Part shown: in pieces, positions 1 to 9,004 of the stretch
How the letters are laid out: each line of letters begins with the position of its first letter
Numbering within the stretch: the first letter of the stretch is position 1
From: Lojkania enalia
Lineage: Eukaryota; Ascomycota; Dothideomycetes; Pleosporales
Assembly: GCA_010094045.1 (NCBI GenBank)
Contig: ML986623.1
Coordinates: forward strand, 13,912 to 28,286
Direction of reading: 5' to 3'
DNA length: 14,375 bases
Notes under the pieces: model-generated
The model's input: only the letters and a program-made list of their open reading frames with translations
Database searches by the model: none
What the model was told of the DNA's origin: nothing
Translations under genes and position numbers: made by a program

Positions 1-346
1 TATTATTAAGAAGCTAAATTAGCTTAAGAAAGGCTCTATAAAAGTAATATATTAGATTGGGTTAATATATAATAAAATTATTAGCTTTTAAAAAGCGAAT
101 AAAGTAGTAATAAAATAGAAACAGTGGAAAAAAAGGTAGATTTAAGCGTAAGAGACCTTAATAAAAGTATAAGAAGAGATAATTATTATTAAAAAGGATA
201 ATAAGAAGGAAATTTAGGCTATAATACGCTAATTTAGAGTATAATTAGGTATAAGCTGATAGTATAAAGCGTATTATAGCCGCTATAGTAAGACTAGGTA
301 TAATTCTTATATATACTAGAAGAATATAGAAGTTTCTATAAAATAA
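1..346 (+). pseudogene. Fot1/pogo-type (Tc1/mariner superfamily) transposase, C-terminal fragment, family B, RIP-degraded
   Basis: Seen: a frame starting at base 2 runs to a TAA at 344-346. It contains a Lys/Arg-rich stretch (around 119-150) and then a CCHC-like knuckle near 269-325, reading YYSRYSKTRYNSYIY. Several of the expected Cys and His codons have become Tyr, Ser or Arg codons by transitions. In-frame TAG/TAA codons fall where related proteins have Gln or Trp. Known: many fungal Fot/pogo transposases end in a coiled-coil and basic region followed by a short CxxCGKxGHNxRTC knuckle, and this order matches. The catalytic DDE part lies off the left edge. The related knuckle in the element at 9922-11767 (around 11562-11610) is clearly similar, but the sequence before it is not, so I treat this as a different family. 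It cannot be functional as it stands. Confidence 0.75.
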
Positions 347-426
347 TCGCGTAAGTTATAAATTGCTATTATATTACTTAGTTATTAAGCTATATATATA
401 TAAAGGTTAAAAAAGTTAATAAGGTA

Positions 427-460
427 GACTACTTACTTATATAGGCTACTTACTTATAAG
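427..460. repeat. Tandem pair of 17-bp units, possible inner part of a terminal repeat
   Basis: Two adjacent 17-base units (427-443 and 444-460) share 14 of 17 bases around the core CTACTTACTTATA. They lie about 80 to 115 bases after the stop of the family B transposase fragment. That is close to the distance from stop codon to element end in the intact Fot copy (83 bases), so this may be the right terminal repeat of the family B element. That is inference; the left end is outside the window. The rest of 347-465 holds no recognisable gene. Confidence 0.4.
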
Positions 461-465
461 ATATA

Positions 466-777
466 TTATATATAATAATAATATCTACAATTTTAATAAA
501 ATAGACTTTTAGATAAATATTATTAGTACTATAAAAGTTATTATAAATTTAGAATATTATATAAAGCCTACTATTATATAGCTAGACGATTATAAGTAGG
601 TTATAGTTATCTAGAATATCTATACTACTATATATATAACCCTACTATTTATTATTTATAAAGGATATATCTATATCTCTATATAATATAAAAAAGTAGA
701 TATACTATATAATTGGAAAATTTTAGTTTCTAAAAACAGCTAAAAAAATAATATACTTAATTTTAAATAGCTAAACT
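466..777 (+). pseudogene. Fot/pogo transposase family A, copy 1, first part (split by the chromovirus)
   Basis: Similarity to the full-length element at 9922-11767 begins abruptly near 466 (matching about 10474) and runs to 777. The frame starting at 483 encodes the entry to the DDE domain, IYNFNKIDF, a degraded form of the family motif IYNFDETGF, with the first catalytic Asp changed to Asn. After it come segments typical of the fold, including a YITLLFIIYKGY-like strand and a YNWKILVSKN-like segment. It continues at 7976 once the chromovirus and its duplicated target site are removed. The N-terminal third and the left terminal repeat found in copy 2 are absent, so the fragment was already truncated, or its left side was replaced. 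It is more AT-shifted than copy 2 throughout. Confidence 0.85.
773..777. repeat. Target-site duplication of chromovirus, left copy (AAACT)
   Basis: AAACT lies directly before the 5' LTR and recurs at 7971-7975 directly after the 3' LTR. Five bases is the usual duplication length for Ty3/gypsy integration. Removing the element and one copy restores continuous alignment with the intact Fot copy around 10780, which independently supports the boundary. Confidence 0.93.
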
Positions 778-1056
778 TATAATAATATAAAGAAATCGTT
801 CTATAAAAAGCTTTATATGTAACCTTATCTTAAAGCTTTTCGCTTATCTTATCCTACCCCTAGCTCCGCCTCTTTTCCCTTCCGTATATAATTATATACT
901 CTCTTATAAGTAGCTTAGTAATTCTTCTATATCCTTTTATATAAGGCCTATAGATATTAATAGAATTCCTAGGTTCTTAAACCCCTACGTACTCTTATAT
1001 ACCTTTAAGTAGATTCGTACTATATTTAGACCTATTATCTTATTTATACTATTATA
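778..1056 (+). repeat. 5' LTR of chromovirus
   Basis: It aligns without gaps to 7692-7970. I count about 27 differences by eye, every one a transition, and in 24 of them this copy has the A or T. It contains a pyrimidine-rich stretch (roughly 848-883) and TATA-like stretches, either of which could once have served transcription; no promoter can be assigned from sequence alone. The bases right after it (from 1057) do not match a tRNA primer-binding site that I recognise, possibly because of mutation. Confidence 0.95.
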
Positions 1057-1380
1057 TTATATAGAAGAACTTAATACTACTAGTAACAGCCTCTTTAATA
1101 ATATTGTATCGATTGTTTATTTAACTATATCTAAGTCTAAAATATACCCGATTTAGTTTAGATTATAATACTTATATACCGTTATATTAAATTATTTAGT
1201 TACCTAGATAGAATCTTAGAAACCTTCTATTAATTAAAGCTTTTAGGTTTAGAACTTTCTATCTCCTATAATTAGGATTGCTTTTAGAAAAGCCGCGTAG
1301 AGTACGCCTAGGTAGAAATTTAGAGACTACTAATAACCTATTAGAATCGGAGGCAACCGCCGATATCTAATTATAATTTA
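1057..1380. other. Leader between 5' LTR and gag; no gene seen
   Basis: A 324-base stretch expected to hold the primer-binding site and the gag leader. No complement of a common primer tRNA (for example initiator Met) is recognisable directly after the LTR. The gag frame can be read back into this region, but similarity to anything known is lost and no start codon survives, so the true gag start is uncertain. Confidence 0.5.
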
Positions 1381-2655
1381 CCTTCTAATTCCCGTACTAG
1401 AACTAATATATATATAAGTTGTAGTAAGAGTAAACTTCTATTTATATATATAGAATAACCGTTACTTCCTATAGAGGGCCCTACAACTAGTAGACCCCTC
1501 TCTATAGAGCCTGTAATAAAGAATCTATCTAATTTAGAGGGAAATTAGAGTAAACTAACCCTTAAGGAATAAATTACAATTTTATAGGAGGAGATCGCAC
1601 GCTTAATACGATAGAAAACTATTAGTTTTAATTAACCTCTATAAACTACTAAATTAGAACTAATAATATATTAAGAAACTTTTGCGACTCCCCTAATAAG
1701 AAACCTCTCAGCCACCCCTAAGCTCTTTTAAGCCTATCTTACTAAACGTACGCCTAAGATTAAAAGCTTTATAAATAGCAGCGAACCTATATTTAAATAA
1801 TAGTAAGCTTCGATCCTAGACTAACTTAAGATTAATATGGATTACTATCTAATAGAGCGTATATATATAGTATTAGTATAGAGATATACCTCTAGTACTG
1901 CGAAAGAGTATCTAGAGCTAAAATACCTAGCTAAATTAGACTAGTATTAGTTTAAGAATGCTAAAGAAATAATTTTACTTCTACAATTATATTTTATTAT
2001 AGGTAATAAAGAGATAGAGGCGCGACAGGTGTTTTAGGTCCTAAGAATAAATAAGAAAGAAGTATTCCTAACTTTTAAAGCTCGCTTTATTAGTACAGCT
2101 ATTAGGGGATCTGTATCCTAATCTAAGTAGTTCTTCTATCTATAAGATAAGATTCTCCCTAGCCTAAAAATACTAAACTTTAGCTTTAAGCTTATATAGA
2201 AAGACTCTTTTAATACTATAGTTATCTACTTAACAGCCTATAATATAGAAAGAAGGAGTATTTCTAGCCTTCTAGAATAAACTATTAGCCTATAAGTTAT
2301 AGCTAAAGTAAATTTAGATCGGTACTAGAAGATTTCTAAGAGTTTATCTAAGGTAACCTATAATCTAATACCACCCTAATCTACTCTAGTATTAATACCT
2401 TATTCTACTACAATTACTTTCTAATAACCCAGTAAAACTCTTACACCTAAAAGGTATATAACCCTAGATAATTACTATAATTATAGTAAACTAGAATACT
2501 TCGCAAACGAATATATAGTCTTTAAAGTATAAGAGATAGAGGTTAAATAAGAGAAGATTAAAGAAGAAGAGTTTCTAGACGTAAATAAGTACTATCTAGA
2601 TAGTTCTTAGGTAGAAAATAAAAACGTCTAAGAAAACTCTCTATCTTAGGCTTAA
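1381..2655 (+). pseudogene. gag: Chromovirus gag (capsid and nucleocapsid), degraded
   Basis: Seen: one frame (codons starting at 1381) stays in phase for about 425 codons, interrupted only by TAA/TAG. A helical stretch (about 1561-1620, LKEQITILQEEIARL with Gln restored at stops) leads to a capsid-like region around 1800-2300. Near 2470-2510 is a degraded zinc knuckle, YYNYSKLEYFANE, matching CxxCGKxGHxAxxC with Cys changed to Tyr or Ser. An acidic and lysine-rich tail follows. Known: Ty3/gypsy gag carries capsid followed by a single CCHC nucleocapsid knuckle. The start is approximate, since RIP has turned ATG into ATA across the window. Pol lies in the -1 frame relative to this frame. Confidence 0.82.
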
Positions 2656-4082
2656 ATAAATACAACTTATTAAATATCGATTTATTATATTTATTTAGAG
2701 GAAAGTATTTCCGAATTTCTACTATTCTATATTTAAAAGATATTAGTATATAACTAAACGCTCTTATTAATATAAACGCCTAAGGCTTTCTATTCTTTAA
2801 TTTTATAGTAGCTAGATTACTCTCCTAAGCCCTATATATATTAATATAATATTTACCCTTTAAAATTACCGTTAAAGGTTTTTAGGACTAAATCTAAACC
2901 CTAGTTAATTAGTATATCTACTTATACCTATAAATTAATAGGAGAACTATCTAAAACTATCTATTTATTATTATAAATCTAGGTACTTAGGATTATATTA
3001 TTAGTATTAAATAGTTACGTTATTTTCAACTCCAGCTAGATATAGATAAGAATTAGATTATATAACCCTCTAAGTATCCTACTACTTATAATTCTTTACC
3101 TCCTCTTCTTATATAATTAACTCAGCTAGTATATAATAAGAAAGTAGAGCTAGATATCTAGTAATATAATACTCTATAAGAAAAGGACTAGTATTAATAG
3201 TTCTATAGTCTAACTATCTATTATATTAAAGGTCTATTAAGACTACTAAAACTATATTAGTCTTTTATAACCTATAGTTTAAATAAGCTTAAAGCTCCTG
3301 TACGCCCGTATATAATAAAGTCTAAACCTAATCTAAAGAAAGTCTATTCTTCTATTATTACTCTTATCTCAGCTAATACTTTCCACTTTAATATAAAGAG
3401 GAAAGAGAACGAGTTTTTCTCTACATCTCTATACGAAATTAAGCGGCTAATTAAAGATAAGCAAGCCCTAGAGCTAAAAGATAAGACTAAAAATAAAGTA
3501 CTAGTAAATCTCTAATTACTATTTAAATACTATAGGTATTAGAATATATTTAGTAAAACTACGGCTTATTAATTACTAGAATACTACTCTTATAATTATA
3601 AGATTATCCTTATAGAACTTCTCTCTAATAGTTATAGTCTGTTGTATAAGTAGAATGTTAAGGAGCTGGAGGCAACTAAAAAGTATATTATAGATAATCT
3701 ATAGTATAGGTATATTAAGCAGAGTTAGAACTCTTTTATATCTCTAATTCTTTACATTTATAAATCTAATAGCAACCTATATATCTATATAAATTATTAT
3801 AAACTTAATACTTTTACCTATAAGAATATATATCTAATACCGTATATAGATAAACTTCTATTTAGACCTACTAAAGTAGTAATCTTTACTAAGTTTAATA
3901 TTCGTATAACCTTTAATAAGATTAGAATAAACCCTAGTTCTAAAGAATATACTACCTTTTATACTTAATATAGAACCTATAAGTATAAAGTTCTACCTTT
4001 TAGATTATATAATAGCCTAACAACTTACCAGCACTATATAAACGATATACTAATCGACTACCTAGATAACTTCTATATTACT

Positions 4083-4106
4083 TACCTAGACGATATTCTT
4101 ATCTAC
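4083..4106 (+). other. Reverse transcriptase active-site box, intact
   Basis: Codons read YLDDILIY, the Ty3/gypsy form of the YxDD catalytic box. Both aspartates survive although the first RT aspartate upstream (3897-3899) has become Asn. The codons in this box offer few CA or TG sites for RIP, so survival is probably a matter of base composition rather than selection. Confidence 0.95.
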
Positions 4107-6335
4107 TTAGAAGATGAGGCGATATATACTATCTATATTAAGAAAGTTTTTAAGAGATTATGTTAAGTAGAATTATAAGTTAATATTAAGAAGAGTAAAT
4201 TCTATATTACCTAAACTAAATACCTTAGCTATATTCTCTTAAATAAAGGTTTTAAGGTTAACCTAGAGAAGGTAGAAGTACTATATAACTAGTAGCTACC
4301 TACTACTATAACAGGTGTAAAATCCTTCTTAGGTTTTACTAGATTCTATTAACAGTTTATACCGGAATTCTTATATATTATAAAGCTAATTATTATACTA
4401 TAAAGCCCTATAACCCCTTTTATATAGACTTTAGAATATAATATTACCTTTAAGAAATTAAAGTCAGCCCTATTAAGTATACCTATACTCTACTACTTTA
4501 ACCCTACATTAGAAATAAAAATAGAAACTAACACCTCTAATAGAATAGTTATAAAAGTACTATTATAGAAATATTCTAACAGAAAATAGTATCCTATAGT
4601 ATTTTATAGTAAGGTTCTATCCGGTTTAGAACTAAACTAGAAGATCTATAATAAGAAACTATTTGTAATTATTACTGCGTTTAAGTAATAGAGGGTAGAA
4701 TTTACTTTTATAGCTACTAGGACTCTAGTATATACCGATTATCGCTTACTCGAATATTTTATAACTATAAAGGTACTTAATACTTGTTAGGTTTATTAGA
4801 CTAAGGAATTAGCTTAGTATTAGTTCTGAATTAAGTATACTCTAGGTAAGAATAATATTAGAGCTAATATCTTTAACTATTATAAATAAGATATAAAAAA
4901 CTTAAAAGTAGCTTAAACTAATAACCGGTTAAAAGTTCTATTTAAACTGTATTAACTTCACCTCTAAATTAATACCGAATTAGCCTAGTTCTATATTATC
5001 TAAATAATAACTTAAGTAGTTATACTAAATATTATTAAAGGTTAAGAGTAGGTTATATTACTAGACTCTCTAGAGTTAATCGACGTATTACTATAGGAAA
5101 ACTGAGCCTCCTTTACGTAGGAATACACCCTTTTACCCTGCAAGTATTAGATAGAGAATAGACTACTCTTCTATAATAATCGCTTATATATTCTATTAGA
5201 TTCAGGCCTTTATATACGGCTTATATAAGAGGCTTATAATTAAGTATCCTCCGTATACCTAAGCGCTACTAAAACCTATTAGTTACTATTTTAGAAGTAC
5301 TACTAGAAGGGTATAGAAGCTACTTACAAACAATATATATAGAATTACATTCTATACTATAAAGCTTATCTAATATAAACCCGAACCCTAAGTTTTATCT
5401 ACCTACTTCCTATACTAAATTAACTAATATAGCACCTATATATTAACTTTAAGAATTTCTCTATAGATAAGTCTAAATATAATTAGATTATAGTAGTAAT
5501 TAATCGCCTATCTAAATAAGTAGTATCTATTCTCTACTATTATATAATTAACGCACAGGGAATAGCCGAATTATTTATTTAATAGGTATACTACTTTAGC
5601 TATATACCCGAAACTATTATTTTAGACTAAAGACCTTAGTTTATATCTAGTTTCTAGTCCGAATTCTACTATATCTTAGGTATAAAGATTAAACTATCTA
5701 CTACTTATTATAAAGAGACTAATAGATAGATAGAAATTATAAATAAGTATATTAATTAGAGACTACACCCTTTCATATCCTTCTACTAGAATAACTAGAG
5801 TTCTCTATTACCTATAATTAACCGAGTATAAGCAACTCTACCCTATATAACTATTAAAATATCCCCGTATTAGATCCTATACAGATCTAAACCCTATTAG
5901 AGTTAAGATTAGAAATATTCTATTAATCCTATTACTATAATAAATAAATTAAATTATAAGAATACTTTAGCTCTAGTAACTCGTATATATATAATCTAGG
6001 AAACTGTAAAAACTAATATTAAAAAAGCTTAAGATTATATATAATCTATTATTAACTATTACTAGTAACCGATTAATTAGTAGATTAGTAATATAGTCTA
6101 CCTAAATACTAAGAACTTTACAGTTTAGAGACTAAGCTGAAAGCTATCTAATTAATAGGAGGGCCCTTTTAAAGTACTAGAATAGGTTGGAAATTTATAC
6201 TATTTACAGCTATCCCTAGGGTTGAGAATATATAATATCTTCGTACTAAACCTACTATATAAAAACCCCTAGAACCCTCTACTAGGGTAATAAGTTCTAA
6301 AACCACCCGCTATCGCTATTAAAGGGGTAGAAGAG

Positions 6336-6485
6336 TAGGAGGTTAAAGAAATACTAGCTAGTAAGCTATATTATAAGACCCTTAAATACTGTATAAAATA
6401 GGTAGAATATAATTCTAACCTAGTTTAGTATAAAACCTCAAATTTTATAAGTTCGCTTTATAAGCTAAGAGCTTTTTATAATAAG
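6336..6485 (+). other. C-terminal chromodomain of the chromovirus integrase
   Basis: The frame reads (stop for Trp)EVKEILASKLYYKTLKY, then IK(stop)VEYN and a final YKLRAFYNKY. This follows the family pattern WEVEEILxSRxxxGxLxYxVKWxGYxPxxxTWxP...LxxFH. Two of the aromatic cage positions are now stop codons that correspond to Trp. Known: chromodomains at the integrase C-terminus are the hallmark of chromoviruses and in studied cases direct integration to heterochromatin by binding methylated histone H3. That this copy lies in a repeat-dense, AT-rich block is consistent with such targeting but does not prove it. Confidence 0.88.
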
Positions 6486-7357
6486 TATCTAAATTAGCTA
6501 GGACCCTTAAAAGCTCTAACCAAATAGATTAAGGTATATAAAGATAGTATAGAGAATATAGATTATCTAGTAGATAATAACGTATAAGAGTTGAGTAGTA
6601 GATTTAAAAACTAAAGTATAGGCCCGAAATTACTCTTCTATAGAATCTGGAGGGTCTAATAGTAGGCTGTTAGATACCTCCCTAGTCCTCTCCTCCTCTA
6701 CTCTTCTTCCCCTTCTTTCCCTCCGGACTCCCTCTAAACCTCCTCTACCTTATTCTTAGCCGCCTAAGAGCGCCGCGATATTAGCTTAAAAGCTAGATAC
6801 TAGAGCCTTTAAAGCTGAAACCTAATAGAGCAACTTAGTACCCTAGTAGAATAAAGCTACCTAGATACTAGTTTTAAGAAGGCTAGCTTTCTAACTTTTT
6901 ACAACTTAAGTTATAAGCGCTAGACTATAAGCGAACTCTAAAATAGTCTTAAAAGCTATCTTTTTATCCTCTTTATCTCCTGTATATTAGGCCGCTACTT
7001 ATAGTTTAAGATAGCCTTAGAGGACTAGAAACTCTTCCTTATAGTAGGAGGGGATCTATAAGTACGTTAATAGTAAGTACTCTACTAATATTAGATGCGA
7101 TTTATATAGGGTTATACTTTTTATTTTATAAGGTGTAATACTCGCATTTTTTTAATTTTAGAGACTGAAAGGTAAATATTATATACTACCTACGGGCGAG
7201 TATATATATAGCCTAAAAGTAGATAACCTAAAAAGCCTTTAAAGAGGCTTTAGAAGGTAGGTAGAGTAGTATATTAATTAATTTTTTCTAAGAAGTATTA
7301 GTAATACTTTAATAATTAACGGTTCTAGGGACGTGCAATAATATATATAGAGTAGAA

Positions 7358-7394
7358 GTTGTTATTTAGTTAAGAAAGCTTAGTTAATAACAAC
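7358..7394. repeat. Inverted repeat / potential hairpin in the 3' region of the chromovirus
   Basis: The left arm 7358-7374 and right arm 7379-7394 are complementary around a 4-base AAAG loop. The outer nine pairs (GTTGTTATT with AATAACAAC) are perfect; the inner part pairs with a bulge and mismatches. It may have been a structured element in the transcript, or it may be chance in AT-rich DNA, though the length of the perfect outer part argues somewhat against chance. Confidence 0.55.
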
Positions 7395-7677
7395 CTAGTA
7401 ATATATTAAAACTAGTAAACACTTATTACTATACGCGACGAAATGGCAATATTAATAAACCGTTATAATAGTAGTTACTAGCTAATATATAGGTTAATTA
7501 TACTTACTATAAAAACCTTACTTAATATTATATTAATATATAAATATATTTCTATAGGTAACCGTATATATTAACTCTTACTAATAAATACCTTAAAGAA
7601 ATTTCTTTATACTAGAACTTATCTATAATAGCCCTAATTCCCTCCCAAACTAGTATAGATAGGAACTATTAGCCTAT

Positions 7678-7688
7678 AAGGAGGGGGG
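7678..7688 (+). other. Polypurine tract (plus-strand primer) of chromovirus
   Basis: AAGGAGGGGGG ends three bases before the 3' LTR begins at 7692. A purine-only run directly before the 3' LTR is the expected RNase H-resistant primer for plus-strand DNA synthesis in LTR retrotransposons. Its run of G has escaped RIP because it contains no CA or TG. Confidence 0.85.
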
Positions 7689-7691
7689 TAG

Positions 7692-7970
7692 TATAATAAT
7701 GCGAAGAAATCGTTCTACGAAAAGCTTTATATATAACCTTATCCTAAAGCTTTTCGCTTATCTTATTCTACCCCCAGCTCCGCCTCTTTTCCCTTCCGTA
7801 TATAGTTGTATACTCCCTTATAAGTAGCTTAGTAGTTCTTCTATATCCTTTCGTATAAGGCCTATAGGTGTTAATAGAATTCCTAGGTCCCTAAACCCCT
7901 ACGTACTCCTATATACCTCTAAGTAGATTCGTGTTATATTCGGACCTATTATCTTACCTATACTATTATA
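7692..7970 (+). repeat. 3' LTR of chromovirus
   Basis: Gap-free partner of 778-1056 and clearly less mutated: it keeps C or G at 24 of about 27 differing positions. It contains a perfect 11-bp inverted repeat (CGAAAAGCTTT at 7718-7728, AAAGCTTTTCG at 7746-7756). The polypurine tract precedes it and the AAACT duplication follows. Confidence 0.95.
7718..7756. repeat. Perfect inverted repeat inside the LTR
   Basis: Eleven-base arms, CGAAAAGCTTT and AAAGCTTTTCG, are separated by 17 bases. In the 5' LTR the left arm has been changed to TAAAAAGCTTT by two transitions while the right arm is unchanged. A hairpin in the LTR could belong to the R region or a transcription-end signal; this is inference. 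Confidence 0.6.
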
Positions 7971-7975
7971 AAACT
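7971..7975. repeat. Target-site duplication of chromovirus, right copy (AAACT)
   Basis: Second copy of the AAACT at 773-777, directly after the 3' LTR. The interrupted Fot transposase sequence resumes at 7976. Confidence 0.93.
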
Positions 7976-8660
7976 ACTTTAATAAATATATAAAAATATA
8001 TTAGATAAAATTATATAAGCTATTTATTTTAAATAGATATAAAAGCTACTTTAACTAAGAATTAAAAGATTACTATTTCATATAAAAGATTCTAATACTT
8101 TATATACCCTTTTATTATTATATATACTTTAGCCTCTTAATATAGTTTACTTCTTACTATTAAAGCTAAAGTACTTATAATATATATAAGATTTAGCACG
8201 CTAATATATCTACTATATTAATAAAGAAGGCTTCTTCCTAGTCTTTAAAAACGCGATTTTTAATATATTTATATATAAAAACTATTAAAAAACCTTTAAA
8301 ATAATAGAAATTATTCTTCTAAATATATAGATTATATTAAATTATTTTAATATATAATTATATATCCTACTAGAACTACTTTTATAAAAAGACTTTTAAT
8401 AGTTTAAAACTCTAAGTAATATATATAATTTTAGGTTATAATTAATACTTATATAAAAGTTCTTTATATAATTACTAAAAAAGATATAAGAAAGATTCTT
8501 ATACCTTATAAAAGATATTAAGTTAATACTATATTAGAATATACTTCTTTAAACTTATAACTCTAAGCTTAAAAGATAATTAGAAGAAGTAATTAAGTAT
8601 AAAATATATAAAAGAAAGTATATTTAGTATAATAGTATAGTATTATATAGTAAGAAATTT
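7976..8660 (+). pseudogene. Fot/pogo transposase family A, copy 1, second part
   Basis: Continues the DDE domain from 777. It aligns to about 10787-11472 of the full-length copy and then diverges abruptly near 8660, losing the C-terminal knuckle and right terminal repeat. The second catalytic region reads FILNRYKSY, where the better-preserved copy has LILDGYKSY, so the catalytic Asp is Asn and the Gly is Arg here. More sites carry A/T than in copy 2, including CG-to-TA double changes. Loss of both ends means this fragment cannot be mobilised. Confidence 0.85.
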
Positions 8661-9004
8661 ATATATATATATTATAAAAGTTTTTATACTAGAACCTATT
8701 AAAGTATAGAACCTTATATAGGTAAGTAAATAGGATTAATTATATAAATAACTTAGTAGCTTAGTTAAAATTAAGTTACTAAGCCTATTTAATCGTAGAC
8801 TAGTAACTAAATAAGAGAAGTAGTAGAAAGATTAAATTATATTTAATAATTTTATAACTCTAACCTTTATAACTCTTTATAATTAATTTAAATATCTTTT
8901 ATACGCTCTACTTATATACTTCTATTATAAATTTATAAGAATAATCCTTTTATAATATATAATTATTTTTAGTTATTATTCTATCTTATAACTAGCTAAT
9001 TAGA
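8661..9004. other. AT-rich stretch without recognisable gene
   Basis: This lies between the truncated Fot copy 1 and the second gag. It could contain the remains of the LTR or leader of the gypsy element whose gag starts near 9005, but there is no second LTR in the window to test this. One inverted repeat is visible (8752-8762 with 8773-8783). I see no tRNA, host exon or intact ORF. Confidence 0.5.
8752..8783. repeat. Short inverted repeat
   Basis: CTTAGTAGCTT (8752-8762) and AAGTTACTAAG (8773-8783) are complementary at 10 of 11 positions, with the single mismatch a G/A transition, around a 10-base loop. In such AT-rich sequence it may be chance, or a remnant of a small inverted-repeat element. 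Confidence 0.35.

Larger units (their letters stand above)
2688..6614 (+). pseudogene. pol: Chromovirus pol polyprotein: protease, RT, RNase H, integrase, chromodomain; degraded
   Basis: A single frame holds phase for about 1300 codons to a TAA at 6612-6614. Protease is near 2757-3030: ALININAxGF reflects an original LIDTGAxGF. The bridge KYYRxxNIFSK and YNYKI (about 3515-3605) leads into RT. The first catalytic Asp has become Asn (3897-3899), while the YLDDILIY box at 4083-4106 is fully preserved. RNase H starts near 4500, with its first Asp also Asn (4530-4532). In the integrase the first catalytic Asp is Asn (5445-5447); the second Asp (5625-5627) and the Glu (5715-5717) remain. A chromodomain ends the protein. 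Dozens of TAG/TAA codons occupy Gln and Trp positions, and a few TGA codons fit former Trp or Arg. I see no frameshift. It is inactive by point mutation alone. Confidence 0.93.
6615..7691 (+). other. Region between pol and 3' LTR, role unknown (1.08 kb)
   Basis: This is long for a gypsy 3' untranslated region. It holds a strongly pyrimidine-rich run (about 6682-6726), then a frame around 6660-7110 that gives a Ser/Pro-rich start followed by a more ordinary protein-like stretch, which could be a lost extra ORF but matches nothing I recognise. Two inverted repeats occur (ATACTCGC at 7138-7145 with GCGAGTAT at 7196-7203, and the hairpin at 7358-7394). The polypurine tract sits at the end. No second gene can be supported. 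Confidence 0.5.
778..7970 (+). mobile_element. Complete Ty3/gypsy chromovirus with chromodomain, RIP-inactivated, nested in a Fot/pogo transposon
   Basis: The 7193-bp element has two 279-bp LTRs with no length difference, an AAACT target duplication, a polypurine tract just before the 3' LTR, and gag then pol on the + strand. Pol domain order is protease, reverse transcriptase, RNase H, integrase, chromodomain, which defines the chromovirus branch of Ty3/gypsy. LTRs start TA and end TA, which fits an original TG...CA after C-to-T changes on both strands. All reading frames carry many TAA/TAG codons and lack ATG starts, so it cannot move by itself. It sits inside a Fot transposase coding region (466-777 and 7976-8660) and therefore arrived after that copy. 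Confidence 0.95.

Noticed and set aside
2760..3030. Protease read in the same frame as gag
   Set aside because: The gag frame gives no aspartic protease signature here. The -1 frame gives a degraded LIDTGAxGF-like site and continues in phase into RT.
6660..7110. A third chromovirus gene after pol
   Set aside because: A partly open stretch exists, but it has no recognisable domain or start and many stops, so it is described only as part of the spacer.
420..8740. Terminal inverted repeats bounding Fot copy 1 (near 430-460 and 8715-8735)
   Set aside because: The match is only about 14 bases in simple AT-rich sequence and copy 1 lacks the N-terminal third of the transposase, so it is better seen as a doubly truncated fragment.
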